Assembly (NCBI GenBank): GCA_027484025.1
Contig: JAIXTI010000250.1
Span: 1 to 52,609 of the forward strand
Direction: 5' to 3'
Source: a bacterium
GTDB taxonomy: Bacteria; Gemmatimonadota; Gemmatimonadetes; Gemmatimonadales; Gemmatimonadaceae
DNA: 52,609 nucleotides
Shown here: in pieces, positions 8,036 to 17,174 of the stretch
Layout of the letters: the number at the start of each line of letters is the position of its first letter
Numbering within the stretch: the stretch's first letter is position 1
Made by a program: the position numbers and the translations under genes
Notes under the pieces: generated by a model
The model's database searches: none
The model's input: only the letters and a program-made list of their open reading frames with translations
What the model was told of the DNA's origin: nothing

Positions 8036-11000
8036 AAGATCCACTCGCGGAACAGGTCGAAACCGAACTGCACGCGCGGCAACCCGTTCGTCGTGCTGGT
8101 GCACGGGGCCGAACCTTGATCGACGCCCACCTGCCCCCACCAATTGCGGGCGATACGATACTCGGCGGCCACGCCCCCCCAGAGTGGGCTATTGCGCGAC
8201 GTAGCCTGCGAAGCGCCGCGGCAGATCCCGGTGTTGAGGCGCAGGAAGGTGCGTTCGCCAATCTGCTTGCCGGCACTGATGCTGAGATTCAGGTTGTCGA
8301 TGAGCGACGTGCCCGTCGCCGCCTCGTCGGCCTGGCCGCGACCGGTGCTGACCTGAATGGTGTTCACCGGCAACCAGCGCTGTAGTGCGCCTTCCACCAA
8401 GCCACCAACGGATGGCAACAGCACGCCCGTAACCGCGCGGACGGTGCTCTGACTTTGCCCATCGAGTGCAAAGGTGGGCGCGCCGAAGATGAGCAGCGAA
8501 ATGATTTCGCTTTCCGGCGCGCTCGCGTACAGCGGATCGCTGCTGGAGAGCGTGAGTACGGGCTGGTCGTAGTTGCCGCCAATGTGTACACGCACTGGCA
8601 CTTCAGAGCCGCCAGCCACACGCACGACGTTGGTCGCGGTAATGTCGAGGGTCGGCGCGATCGCGGTGTTCCCGAAAAAGCGCACACGTCCCGAGTCGAC
8701 ACTGAAGCTGCGATTGACGACGCCAAGCTCGAGGCGATACTGCCCGCGATTGGCGAGGATTTCGCCATCGAGTGCCAGCAGGTCCCCCGCGGCGGTCACG
8801 TCGAGCCCACCCGACAGTTTGACGCGCGCTTCCGGCGTTTGCACCCAGACGTCGTTGCCAAGTTCCAGCCGCGCATTGGAGACCGTGAGCGACGCGCCGA
8901 GCTTGGACAACGACTGCGCCGCGGTTTCCGCGACGGGCACTTCGTCCGCGCCCAGCAGGGCGCGCGCGGCATTGCTGGTAAGGTCGAGCGCGGTACGTGC
9001 ACCAAGCGGATCGATCACGAGATTGGCGCGCGGCACGAATACCGTACCGCTGACCACCGGGCGCGACACCGGACCCGCGACGCGCACGTTCCCGCTAAGG
9101 TCGAGGTCAGTGCCATCGCGCTGACGCGAGACGATGAAGTCACGTGCCGACAGGCGAAGATCGACCGAGGCCGTCGTCTCACCCGATGCGAAGCGCAGGA
9201 CGCCCTGCGCACCTACGCTGTCGCCGACCCCGCCACTGCGCACGTAGAGCGATTGCAACACCAATGAGTCCGCATCGGCACGCAGCACTGCTCGCCCATC
9301 GGTGGGCTGCACGCCGTACTCCTCGAGGCGCGCGCCGGCATCGACGAGCTGCACGGTCCCCTGTGCCGTCGGACGGTCGAAGGTTCCACCAATCGTAAGG
9401 CGACCGTCGATGAGGCCTTGCAGGCGAGTGATGCCCTCGAAGGTGAGCGGGAGCGCCGCCAGCCGCAGCGAGTCGACCCGCACCTCGCCCACGACCCCGT
9501 CGCCAAGCAGACGCTTTTCCACCGTCCCGATCGTGAGGTCCACCGGCACCTGTCCTTCAGCGCGCAGCGTACCGCCCAGCGTGTCGCGAATGACCGCTTG
9601 TGCCGTCAGCCGTCGATTGGCGTACTGACCGGTGCTCGTAATGGGCGGAGCGCGGAAACCCTCGACGCCCACGGAGTCTGCAACGAGATCCCATCCGATT
9701 TGGGGAGCGGCGCGCGTACCGGCGAGGTCGGCCTTGCCGCTGATGGTCCCCGCGACGGGCCGCGTGCCGGCGAGCAGCGCGCTCACCTCACCAAAGGGAA
9801 AGCGCTCGACGCGCAGTTCGCCGTTGACCACACCAGCTCGTGGGACGCTGGCACGCAGTGCCAACACGCCCCCGGCAGAAGAGCGCAATTCTGACGAACG
9901 CACGGAGAATCCGGTGCTGTCGTTCCGCACGGCGATGGGCGCCGCGCTGCGCCATACCACGCTGTCGTAGCTGAGCCGCAGCGAATCGAGCAACACCGAC
10001 GTGTTGCTTCCTTTGGCCGTGTATCCGCCACGCGCCACGAGATGGGCGTCGGTATCGCTGCTCACGTCGAGTACGAGCTTTCCACTGTCGGGGCTCGCCT
10101 CCGCGACGGCAAACGTCGCCGACTGAATGCGCACGGCGCCGACGCCTGTCACTTCGTCCGCGTTGGCCGTCCCTGCGAACGCGGGACGACGGAAGACATC
10201 GGTAGCCCGTGCGGAGCCGAAGACTCGCCCCACTCTGATTGCGCCAACTTGCAGGTCACGGCCGCCCAAGGCCGCAGTCGCGTCGGCTTTGAGCAGGCTG
10301 CCGTAGAGATAGCCGGACAACGAGGCATCGCCGCGCAGGGTATCGGCCGCAACTTGGCGCAGCGACGACGCCGTCGCCGAATCGACCGACTGCATCATGT
10401 CGGCGACGCGTTGCAGCTGACGCGCGACCGCCTCGAGCGAATCAGCACGGACCGACAGTTGCAGCGTATCGACGCTCATCGAGTCGCGAGCGAGCGCCCC
10501 ACGGGCTTCCAGCAATACGCCACCCAAACGTCCGAGCGCGGAATCGACGACGAGCCGATCACGTCCGAGCATCACACTCGCCACCAGATCAAACGCCGGA
10601 CGCTCGGCCGCTTCGCGCTGCGAGAGGGCGACTTCGCCGCCGCCCTCGATGGCCCACACGGCGCTCGTATCGCGCGTGGCCGCGGCCGTGCTGTCCAGCG
10701 GCCCGCGCGCGGTTAGCCGCACCGTGCCGTTGAGCGCTGTGGACGGTATCGTAGACTTGCCCACCCATCGACGAACGTCCAAGTCGACGAGATTCCCTTG
10801 GGCGGTCCCGTACCAGCGGCGATTCCTGATGGCTGCCGTGCCGTCGAGCACCAGCGACATGCCACGCGGCGCACCGGCAGAGTCGAGCTGCAACGATTCC
10901 CCTTCCGCGAGCGCCAGCAGGCGACCGCGCCACGTGAGAGAGTCGAGCGAGCCATCGAGCGTGATGCTGCCAGCCACGCGTGACTGCAGGGGAACGGTAC

Positions 11001-12636
11001 TGTCAACGCGCGCCAACGCCAGCATGGAGAGCGGATCGACGCGCAGCGCCGCGTGCACCTCCGGCGTTTTGCCGTCGTAGCGCGCACGCGCATCGCCGCG
11101 CAACACCGACACATTGCCCGCCGCGTCGGTCCAGGTGAGTCCGACGCCCGTGAGGTCGGCCCCAGAGAGATCGGCACTGCGCACGGTGAGTCCGCCGGTG
11201 ACAATGCCGTCGACAGGCAACATGGAGGGCACCAACACCCGTACCGAACGGAGATCGACGCGAAGGTCGTTGGCGGAAAGCCCCCAGGCTCGCGGGCGAA
11301 GGCCGAACGACAGCATCCCGGCGAGCTTGACGCTCGACACCGCATTCCCGCCAACCACCGCCGCGTCGACAAACCGTGCATCGAGCAGATCGAGCTTGAA
11401 CGCCGTAAGCGGCCCCCCGTCCAACGCGCGCAGTCGCCCGCTGAAGCTCCCACGCACCTCGGCAGGAACGGCCTCGTAGCTGAGGCGACGCAACAGCGCG
11501 CTGCTCAGGGGCGCGAACGAAAGGTCCACGTGATGCAGCAGCAGATCGGCGGGGCGCACCGTGACCGCAATGTCGCCGCGAATACGCGACTCCCCGCTCT
11601 GCACATCGAGCGCTTGCAGCGCGTACTCGGCGTCGAAGGGATCGGCCAACGTGCGCATGCGTACCGTGGCGGTGCCGCGTCCGTCACGCGGCATCACATC
11701 CCACACCCAGGCGAGGTCGGACAACGCCGCATCCGCCTTGACGAGAACGTCGAAGCGTACCGGACCGGGCTGATTCCACGCGACCATCCCGACCGCGCTG
11801 CCGCGGGAGGCGGGCAACACGACCTCGGGGAGGTCGAGCAGCAGCGAGTCGGAGGTCCAGGTGATCAGGCCGCGCGCCTGGCGAATGGGAACCGGTGGGT
11901 CGGAGAGCACCCCACTCAACGAATCGAGGCGCAGCGAGGCCGGACGCTTCTTGACGTCGACGACGACCAGATCGTGGGCTCGCACGGCGTTCAACAAAAT
12001 GCGCCGGCGCTCGAAGTACCGACCGTCAGCCACGCGTTCGAGATCGTGCAGGCTATCACGCACGGCGGTAACGCTGTCGCGGGCAGCCCCGGTGAATATC
12101 GGGTGGGGCGACCAGGGCGCGCGCGTCGTCACGACGCCATCATCGATGCGCAACGAGTCCACGCGCACATCATCGCCGAACTGCGGCTTCGTGTGGGGCG
12201 CCTTGCGCGTGGTGTCGCCCGAAATGATGTACGCGATATTCCACGGGCGGCCGCTCTGCTCCTGCCGCAGCGTCATCACCACTCCGCTCAGGGAGAGCGC
12301 GTGGATGTGGATGACCCGACTGAAGAGCCCGCGCACGTTGAGCGTCCCCACCACCCGCTTGGCGGTGATGACCGGGACGCCGGCGGTGTCCACCAGCGAC
12401 ACGTCTTCGGCCACCACGCGTCCAGGGCTGATCTCACGCAGGCGTCCGATACGAATGGAGCCGCGTCCGCCAAAGACCCGGTTGGCGCTGCTGATGAGCG
12501 TGGAGCGCAGCCAGCTGCGGCCGGATTCGGTATTCGTGGCGACGAGATAGCCAAGGCTCATACCGCCGCCCATGCCGAGCACGATGGCGGCCGCCCACCA
12601 GAACCGACGCTGTCGGGGTGACATGGGCGTGGTCAT
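8032..12636 (-). CDS. tamB: TamB-like intermembrane assembly protein (AsmA/TamB family)
   Basis: Very large (1534 aa) beta-rich protein expected to span the periplasm from an N-terminal inner-membrane anchor (about residues 13-33) to the outer membrane. It should assist TamA-dependent outer-membrane protein assembly and/or phospholipid transport, as known for TamB/AsmA-like proteins. Repetitive D-S-L, VRG and LxGxV beta segments fill the middle. The last ~330 residues carry the DUF490/TamB domain signature, including SDPLYASAPESEIISLLIFG. ATG 12636 is chosen: it overlaps the tamA stop as TGATG, whereas 28 further upstream codons would lie inside tamA. Gene order tamA-tamB is the usual one. 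Confidence 0.9.
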   Translation of the reverse strand: MTTPMSPRQRRFWWAAAIVLGMGGGMSLGYLVATNTESGRSWLRSTLISSANRVFGGRGSIRIGRLREISPGRVVAEDVSLVDTAGVPVITAKRVVGTLNVRGLFSRVIHIHALSLSGVVMTLRQEQSGRPWNIAYIISGDTTRKAPHTKPQFGDDVRVDSLRIDDGVVTTRAPWSPHPIFTGAARDSVTAVRDSLHDLERVADGRYFERRRILLNAVRAHDLVVVDVKKRPASLRLDSLSGVLSDPPVPIRQARGLITWTSDSLLLDLPEVVLPASRGSAVGMVAWNQPGPVRFDVLVKADAALSDLAWVWDVMPRDGRGTATVRMRTLADPFDAEYALQALDVQSGESRIRGDIAVTVRPADLLLHHVDLSFAPLSSALLRRLSYEAVPAEVRGSFSGRLRALDGGPLTAFKLDLLDARFVDAAVVGGNAVSSVKLAGMLSFGLRPRAWGLSANDLRVDLRSVRVLVPSMLPVDGIVTGGLTVRSADLSGADLTGVGLTWTDAAGNVSVLRGDARARYDGKTPEVHAALRVDPLSMLALARVDSTVPLQSRVAGSITLDGSLDSLTWRGRLLALAEGESLQLDSAGAPRGMSLVLDGTAAIRNRRWYGTAQGNLVDLDVRRWVGKSTIPSTALNGTVRLTARGPLDSTAAATRDTSAVWAIEGGGEVALSQREAAERPAFDLVASVMLGRDRLVVDSALGRLGGVLLEARGALARDSMSVDTLQLSVRADSLEAVARQLQRVADMMQSVDSATASSLRQVAADTLRGDASLSGYLYGSLLKADATAALGGRDLQVGAIRVGRVFGSARATDVFRRPAFAGTANADEVTGVGAVRIQSATFAVAEASPDSGKLVLDVSSDTDAHLVARGGYTAKGSNTSVLLDSLRLSYDSVVWRSAAPIAVRNDSTGFSVRSSELRSSAGGVLALRASVPRAGVVNGELRVERFPFGEVSALLAGTRPVAGTISGKADLAGTRAAPQIGWDLVADSVGVEGFRAPPITSTGQYANRRLTAQAVIRDTLGGTLRAEGQVPVDLTIGTVEKRLLGDGVVGEVRVDSLRLAALPLTFEGITRLQGLIDGRLTIGGTFDRPTAQGTVQLVDAGARLEEYGVQPTDGRAVLRADADSLVLQSLYVRSGGVGDSVGAQGVLRFASGETTASVDLRLSARDFIVSRQRDGTDLDLSGNVRVAGPVSRPVVSGTVFVPRANLVIDPLGARTALDLTSNAARALLGADEVPVAETAAQSLSKLGASLTVSNARLELGNDVWVQTPEARVKLSGGLDVTAAGDLLALDGEILANRGQYRLELGVVNRSFSVDSGRVRFFGNTAIAPTLDITATNVVRVAGGSEVPVRVHIGGNYDQPVLTLSSSDPLYASAPESEIISLLIFGAPTFALDGQSQSTVRAVTGVLLPSVGGLVEGALQRWLPVNTIQVSTGRGQADEAATGTSLIDNLNLSISAGKQIGERTFLRLNTGICRGASQATSRNSPLWGGVAAEYRIARNWWGQVGVDQGSAPCTSTTNGLPRVQFGFDLFREWIF

Positions 12637-14855
12637 CAGAACGCCTGTCCGAGACCGAAGTGGAACACCAAACGTGAGAAGATGCTCTGTGACACGGGCG
12701 GCGTGTACGTGGCCGGGCACGCGAACACGTTGGAATAGTCCGCGACGATGTTGGCCTGTCGCGGGCTTGCACAGTAGATCCCCGCCGGCGTTCCGGTTTT
12801 GCCGTCGGAGAAGTACAACGCGCGGCCAGCACGCTTACCGTACGGGCGGTAACCGACGTCGAGCCGGAACGGCCCCAACGGCGTCACGAGACGGACACCG
12901 ACGCCCGGCGTGTAGCGCATGTCGGCCCACGAGAACCGATCGGAGCGCGTTTCCCACAGCGCGCCAGCGTCGACGAAGGCCGCGAGCTGTAGCTGTTCCG
13001 CGATGAATCGTACACCGCGCCGCCATTCGAGATTGCCGACCAGCAGCGCCGTCCCGCCGCGGGGGACTTCGTTGTCGCGGCTATTGGGTACGACTTCGTA
13101 CTCGGCGTCGGTACCGGCGACCGGGCGGACCGCTCTCACCACGTAGTCGACGGGGCCGAGCAGGTTCTGCTGATAGCCGCGAACGGAGTTCTGCCCGCCC
13201 ACGAACAGCCGCTCCTGTTGCGGAATGAGCGGTGTCCCATCGACCAACTCGGCGCCCGGCGCGAAGGCGCCGGCGGCTTGAAAGCGTGCGCCGACGATGC
13301 CGCCAAGGAACCGCGCAAAACCGGCGAGTTCGCCGGTCGTCCGTTGAAAGCGGACCGTCTCCACCCGCTCGGAGACCGTTTGCCCCAAGCGCAGCTCCCC
13401 GCGCACGCGCCATCCTTGAGCGGGGTTGGTCGCGTTATCGGTGCGGTCGTGCAACGCCGACGTACTCACGATGCCGATGCCGCGACCGAAGGCGTTGAGC
13501 ACGAGTTCTTCGGGGCGACACAATCCGAAGCGCGTACACGACACTGCCGGATCGACGGTCGTTTTTCCGTTTTCGTACTGGAAGGCGGCGGTACCGCTCG
13601 TCCGATTGCTGAACTGCCGGGACACTTCGGCCAGCGCACCGATGGCCGTTTCGCGGAGGTAGGCATACGGTTCGCCGCGACGCTCGCTGTACACCGAAAC
13701 GAGCGGGACGACTGGCAAGCCAAACAAGCGCGAATTGGTAACTGTCGCACCGGCGTAGTAGTTGACGCGCTGGCTGAACGGATCATCGCGTAGCGCCTGC
13801 GAGCAGAGCGCCGGAGCGAAATCGGCCGGCGCCCCGAGTCCCAGCTTGGAGGCGCGTGCCGAGAATTCCACCCGTCGACCGACGCCGAGAAAGCCGCGGT
13901 CGGTGATGCGTCCTTGGGCGCGCACGCAGTCTTGAGTGGCCCACCCCAGTCCGACGCGCGCGGCGCGCATCTGCGCTTCCGCGACACCAATACGCAAGTC
14001 GATGAGGCTATCGGCGGTGGACGTGATGGACGCCGTGTCCATCACCACCAAGCGAAATGCTTCGGAGCGATAAAGTGCGCGCTGGGCGTCGAGCAGGGCC
14101 GACGCGCTGAAGCGATCGCCGGGCTGAATGTCCACCAGTCGGGCCACATCAGCAGAATCGACGCGCGGTCGCCCCGTCGAGACTGGACGGACCTCCACAT
14201 GCACATTTCCGATGCGCAATCGTGGCCCGGTGGTGAAATCGAGATCGAGACGGACCAGCGCATTGAGCGTGTCGATGCGAATGCGGCTGGTGGGCATCGC
14301 GGCGCGGGCGAAGCCGGCGTCGCGCAAGCGGGCGACCACGCCGGAGACCGTGGTATCCACGCGCGTGCGATCGAACCGCTTGCCCACGAGCTGTGTGAGG
14401 GTGGCGTCGAAGGGCCGACGCCCCTCGGGGGGCTCCGGGAGCCCGCGCACGACAACACTATCGACGACGGCCTCGCGCCCGGGCGTGACGGCAAAGCGGA
14501 CCCTGACCCCATCGGCGCGCTTGGTCACCAACGGGGAGACGCTGGCCTGAAACCACCCCGCCTGCCGGTGCAGAATGGCGAGACGGAGCGCGTCGCGACG
14601 GACTTCGAGCGTGTCCACGCACGGGGCCGTGCCAATCTTGAAGACGCGCGTCACGAAGCCTGGCTCATGCGTCACGATCGTCGTGGCCATCGCCAGCACG
14701 TCGAACGCCGGGCTGCCATCGAAGCTGACGCCGCGTACCCGCTCGTCGGCGTTGCAGCGTGCTGCGCGCTGGGCGCCCACAGTGCGCAGCGGGCTCACGA
14801 GGAGACCAACCAGCACCACCGTGCGAAAAAACGATAAGAGTGACGGGACAGGCAT
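12636..14855 (-). CDS. tamA: TamA-like Omp85 outer-membrane protein (BamA/TamA family)
   Basis: Outer-membrane beta-barrel assembly factor of 739 aa. It has a signal peptide ending around VGAQ (1-29), then N-terminal POTRA-like repeats (about 40-330), then a 16-strand-type barrel. The Omp85 hallmark GGQNSVRGY is near residues 551-560 and the conserved PLGPFRLDVGY strand is near the C-terminus. The chain ends in Phe, as expected for BAM substrates. The tamB gene follows in a TGATG overlap, which is why TamA rather than BamA is the preferred call. BamA normally sits with skp/lpx genes. Its 5' leader carries a perfect hairpin, listed separately. Confidence 0.88.
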   Translation of the reverse strand: MPVPSLLSFFRTVVLVGLLVSPLRTVGAQRAARCNADERVRGVSFDGSPAFDVLAMATTIVTHEPGFVTRVFKIGTAPCVDTLEVRRDALRLAILHRQAGWFQASVSPLVTKRADGVRVRFAVTPGREAVVDSVVVRGLPEPPEGRRPFDATLTQLVGKRFDRTRVDTTVSGVVARLRDAGFARAAMPTSRIRIDTLNALVRLDLDFTTGPRLRIGNVHVEVRPVSTGRPRVDSADVARLVDIQPGDRFSASALLDAQRALYRSEAFRLVVMDTASITSTADSLIDLRIGVAEAQMRAARVGLGWATQDCVRAQGRITDRGFLGVGRRVEFSARASKLGLGAPADFAPALCSQALRDDPFSQRVNYYAGATVTNSRLFGLPVVPLVSVYSERRGEPYAYLRETAIGALAEVSRQFSNRTSGTAAFQYENGKTTVDPAVSCTRFGLCRPEELVLNAFGRGIGIVSTSALHDRTDNATNPAQGWRVRGELRLGQTVSERVETVRFQRTTGELAGFARFLGGIVGARFQAAGAFAPGAELVDGTPLIPQQERLFVGGQNSVRGYQQNLLGPVDYVVRAVRPVAGTDAEYEVVPNSRDNEVPRGGTALLVGNLEWRRGVRFIAEQLQLAAFVDAGALWETRSDRFSWADMRYTPGVGVRLVTPLGPFRLDVGYRPYGKRAGRALYFSDGKTGTPAGIYCASPRQANIVADYSNVFACPATYTPPVSQSIFSRLVFHFGLGQAF

Positions 14856-14890
14856 GCCCTTCGAATGTAACGCACGGGATTGGCGCCGGG

Positions 14891-14915
14891 TGCCGTCTCG
14901 ACCATCGAGACGGCA
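14891..14915 (-). promoter_or_regulatory. Perfect 11-bp hairpin in the tamA leader
   Basis: The inverted repeat tgccgtctcga / tcgagacggca has a 3-nt loop and lies 36-60 nt upstream of the tamA ATG. No U-tract follows on either strand, so it is not a typical intrinsic terminator. It could be an mRNA leader structure or a protein-binding palindrome. The rest of the 247-nt gap 14856-15102 shows no gene. Two more short hairpins (15033-15047 and near 15053-15067) precede the next gene. Confidence 0.4.
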
Positions 14916-15102
14916 TGCACCATAGGGTCCATTCAGCAGGAAGTGTTCCCACGTCGATCCCTATTCGTTCAATGTGACATGGCGAGGTCATCCGGCGTTC
15001 ATGTTGCTCGCGTAGATTGTGGGAATAGTCGTGAGGGGTAGCCCCTCTGCATGGGGACGACCTCCCCAATGGTCCCGCGCCCTACTTCTTGAGGAGTCCT
15101 GC

Positions 15103-15687
15103 ATGTCGTTTCTGACGGTCATCGCATCGGCCAGCCTGCTGGCAGCTACGGCCTCGGACAGTATTCCCCGCCCGGTCCCCAGCGGACCGTTCGTCGCCCC
15201 GGTGGCGCTGGCGGTGCCTTTCCGCGCACCCGTCGATACGACCAAGCGGGCGAGAAAAGCGGTGACCTATAGTGACGGTTATTACAAGCGCGTCGCGATT
15301 CACAAAGCGCTGAGTTGGGCCATGCTGCCGCTGTTCGCGGCGTCATACGTGTCGGGCGATCAGCTGCTCGACAAGGGCGACGACGCTCCGGATTGGGCGC
15401 AGACGATGCACCCCATTGCGGCCACGGGATCGGCGGTGCTCTTCGGCGCGAACGCGGTTACCGGCACCTGGAATCTCTGGGAAGGGCGCAAGGACCCGAA
15501 CGGGCGGAAGCGTCGTCTATTACACAGCGCGTTGTTCATCGCCGCCAGCGGCGGGTTCGCCTATGCCGGGTCGATCGCGGACCAGGCCGAAGAGAACGGC
15601 GCTATTCGCGAGCGGCACCGCAACGTCGCCATCGCGTCGATGAGTGCCTCGACGGCGAGCTGGCTCATCATGTTGATCGGAAACTGA
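15103..15687 (+). CDS. Four-helix membrane protein, cytochrome b561-like histidine pattern
   Basis: Protein of 194 aa with a probable signal peptide (1-18) and four predicted membrane helices. One histidine sits at the start of each helix: His67, His103, His141 and His172. With alternating helix direction, His67/His141 fall on one membrane face and His103/His172 on the other. That is the geometry of a di-haem four-helix cytochrome b (b561-like). Haem binding is therefore inferred, and no named family was recognised. The start is ATG 15103, preceded by GAGGAG at 15091-15096. It is the first gene of a tight plus-strand operon with another membrane protein and two Rieske proteins, which supports a redox role. 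Confidence 0.8.
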   Translation: MSFLTVIASASLLAATASDSIPRPVPSGPFVAPVALAVPFRAPVDTTKRARKAVTYSDGYYKRVAIHKALSWAMLPLFAASYVSGDQLLDKGDDAPDWAQTMHPIAATGSAVLFGANAVTGTWNLWEGRKDPNGRKRRLLHSALFIAASGGFAYAGSIADQAEENGAIRERHRNVAIASMSASTASWLIMLIGN

Positions 15688-15694
15688 GCGCCCC

Positions 15695-16216
15695 GTGCTC
15701 GAGACTGTGACCGCCCTCGTCCAACCGTGGGCCGACTACTACTCGGCCAGCGCCTGGCTCCCCACGCTCGTCATCGCCGTGCACGTGCTGAGCATGTTCG
15801 TCGGTGGCGGCATCGCGTTGGGGGCCGACCGCCGGGTGTTGCTCGCCACGCCGGGCAGCAGTGAAGCGTTTCTCGCCATGGCAGAAGATTTGCGGGCGAC
15901 GCACGGCGTAGTGATCGGGGCGCTGGTGCTGATGGTGTGCAGCGGAGCGGCGCTTGCGACCGCCGATATCGGCACTTTTGCCACCTCGCTGGTGTTCTGG
16001 AGTAAGATGGGCTCGTTCGTGGTGCTGATGGTGAACGGCACTCGCATGCGGTCAGCCGAGCATCACCTGCTGACGAATGCACGCAACACCATCGAGATGT
16101 CCGTCGCCGGACCGGAAGTCACAGGGCCCTGGGGCACCTTGCGGGTGCACGCGTGGGTCAGCCTCGCCTTCTGGTGCCTGGTCGTGGTTCTGGGTGTCGT
16201 TGTCGCGAATATCTGA
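15695..16216 (+). CDS. Four-TM membrane protein, possible redox subunit
   Basis: Hydrophobic protein of 173 aa with four predicted transmembrane segments (about 22-42, 70-90, 97-115 and 152-172) and histidines at 30, 70, 123-124 and 152. Those at 30, 70 and 152 lie in or at the ends of helices and could bind haem, but the pattern is less regular than in the preceding protein. The GTG start at 15695 is 7 nt after the upstream stop. The next gene, a Rieske protein, starts 10 nt downstream, so it is clearly operonic. No family was recognised with confidence. A partner that passes electrons between quinone and the Rieske proteins is a guess from context. Confidence 0.75.
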   Translation: MLETVTALVQPWADYYSASAWLPTLVIAVHVLSMFVGGGIALGADRRVLLATPGSSEAFLAMAEDLRATHGVVIGALVLMVCSGAALATADIGTFATSLVFWSKMGSFVVLMVNGTRMRSAEHHLLTNARNTIEMSVAGPEVTGPWGTLRVHAWVSLAFWCLVVVLGVVVANI

Positions 16217-16226
16217 GAGGACTCGC

Positions 16227-16721
16227 ATGGGTGAGCAGCAATCGGAGGATGCGTGCGTAGGGTGCAGCGCGCGACGGATGTTCCTGCAGCAAGCAGTGAC
16301 CGCGACGGCCGCGTTGGCGGGACTGTCGCTGCTTGGTCCGGCCCGCGCGCTTTCGGCGCTAGAGCCGCGTCGTGAGCGCGGTCCGGTCAAGTACGCGTTA
16401 CCGGCAGCCGACGGCGTCTCCATCGATGCGGCCAACGAGATCATCCTGTGCCGCAACGCCGGAGAAGTCTACGCCTTCGCGCTCTCGTGCCCGCACCAGA
16501 ATACAGCGCTCAAGGTGATGCCGAAGAACGCCGGCTTTCAGTGCCCGCGCCACAAGTCGAAGTACCAGCCCAACGGGACGTTCGTGAGTGGTCGCGCCAC
16601 CCGGAACATGGATCGCCTGCAGATCACGCGCGATGGCGCCACGATCTCGGTCGACCCGGATATTGCTTTCGAGAGCGACACCGAGCCGGCCAAGTGGGCG
16701 GCCGCGGTGATCAAGGCCTGA
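16227..16721 (+). CDS. Tat-exported Rieske [2Fe-2S] protein
   Basis: Extracytoplasmic electron carrier of 164 aa. A twin-arginine motif (ARRMFLQ, 15-21) precedes a hydrophobic stretch, which is normal for Rieske proteins that are exported folded. The cluster ligands are visible as CPH (Cys88, His90) and CPRH (Cys106, His109), separated by 15 residues. The extra disulfide cysteine of bc1-type Rieske proteins (CTHLGC) is absent, so the cluster resembles the ferredoxin/arsenite-oxidase style, and no cytochrome bc1 gene is nearby. Two additional N-terminal cysteines (10 and 13) lie before the Tat motif. ATG 16227 follows GAGAGG. It is operonic with the flanking membrane and Rieske genes. Confidence 0.93.
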   Translation: MGEQQSEDACVGCSARRMFLQQAVTATAALAGLSLLGPARALSALEPRRERGPVKYALPAADGVSIDAANEIILCRNAGEVYAFALSCPHQNTALKVMPKNAGFQCPRHKSKYQPNGTFVSGRATRNMDRLQITRDGATISVDPDIAFESDTEPAKWAAAVIKA

Positions 16722-16740
16722 CCTCTTTCCGAGCATTCGT

Positions 16741-17169
16741 ATGTCCGATTGCGTGTCCTGCTCCCGCCGGGAGTTTCTCTCCGCGACCACCGTTGCGGCT
16801 GTCAGCACCTTCCTCGCGGCCTGCTCGTCGGGCAGCGACTCCGCTACAGGTCCGAGCAACGTCAATTTGACGGTGACGCTGGCCAACTTTGCGGCGTTGA
16901 ACGTGGTGGGTGGTATCGCGCAGGTGAGCTCGTCCGGGTCACCTGTGGCGGTCGTCCGCAGCGGCGCCAGCAGCTACCGCGCCTTCTCGATGGTGTGCCC
17001 GCACCAGGGTACCACCATCGGAATTACCACGACGGGCTTCCGCTGTCCCAATCATGGCGCGACGTTCAATGCCAACGGCGCCTGGACCGGGGGTGAGCGT
17101 ACCTCCGGCCTGTTCGAGTTCACCGTGACCTCAAACACGACCGCCGGTACCATCACGATCACGAGTTGA
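16741..17169 (+). CDS. Second Tat-exported Rieske protein, probable lipoprotein
   Basis: Rieske [2Fe-2S] protein of 142 aa with a Tat motif (SRREFLS, 8-14) and a lipobox ending FLAAC (Cys28), so it is predicted to be a membrane-tethered lipoprotein. The ligands are CPH (Cys86, His88) and CPNH (Cys102, His105), with 13 residues between the motifs. It follows the first Rieske gene by 19 nt. The two Rieske proteins differ in anchoring and in cluster-loop length, which suggests serial carriers rather than a recent duplication. As in its neighbour, the bc1-type disulfide cysteines are missing. Confidence 0.93.
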   Translation: MSDCVSCSRREFLSATTVAAVSTFLAACSSGSDSATGPSNVNLTVTLANFAALNVVGGIAQVSSSGSPVAVVRSGASSYRAFSMVCPHQGTTIGITTTGFRCPNHGATFNANGAWTGGERTSGLFEFTVTSNTTAGTITITS

Positions 17170-17174
17170 CCGGT

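Noticed and set aside
11053-12621. 522-codon plus-strand open frame inside tamB
   Set aside because: Antisense shadow of the beta-rich TamB reading frame; composition dominated by Arg, His and Ala.
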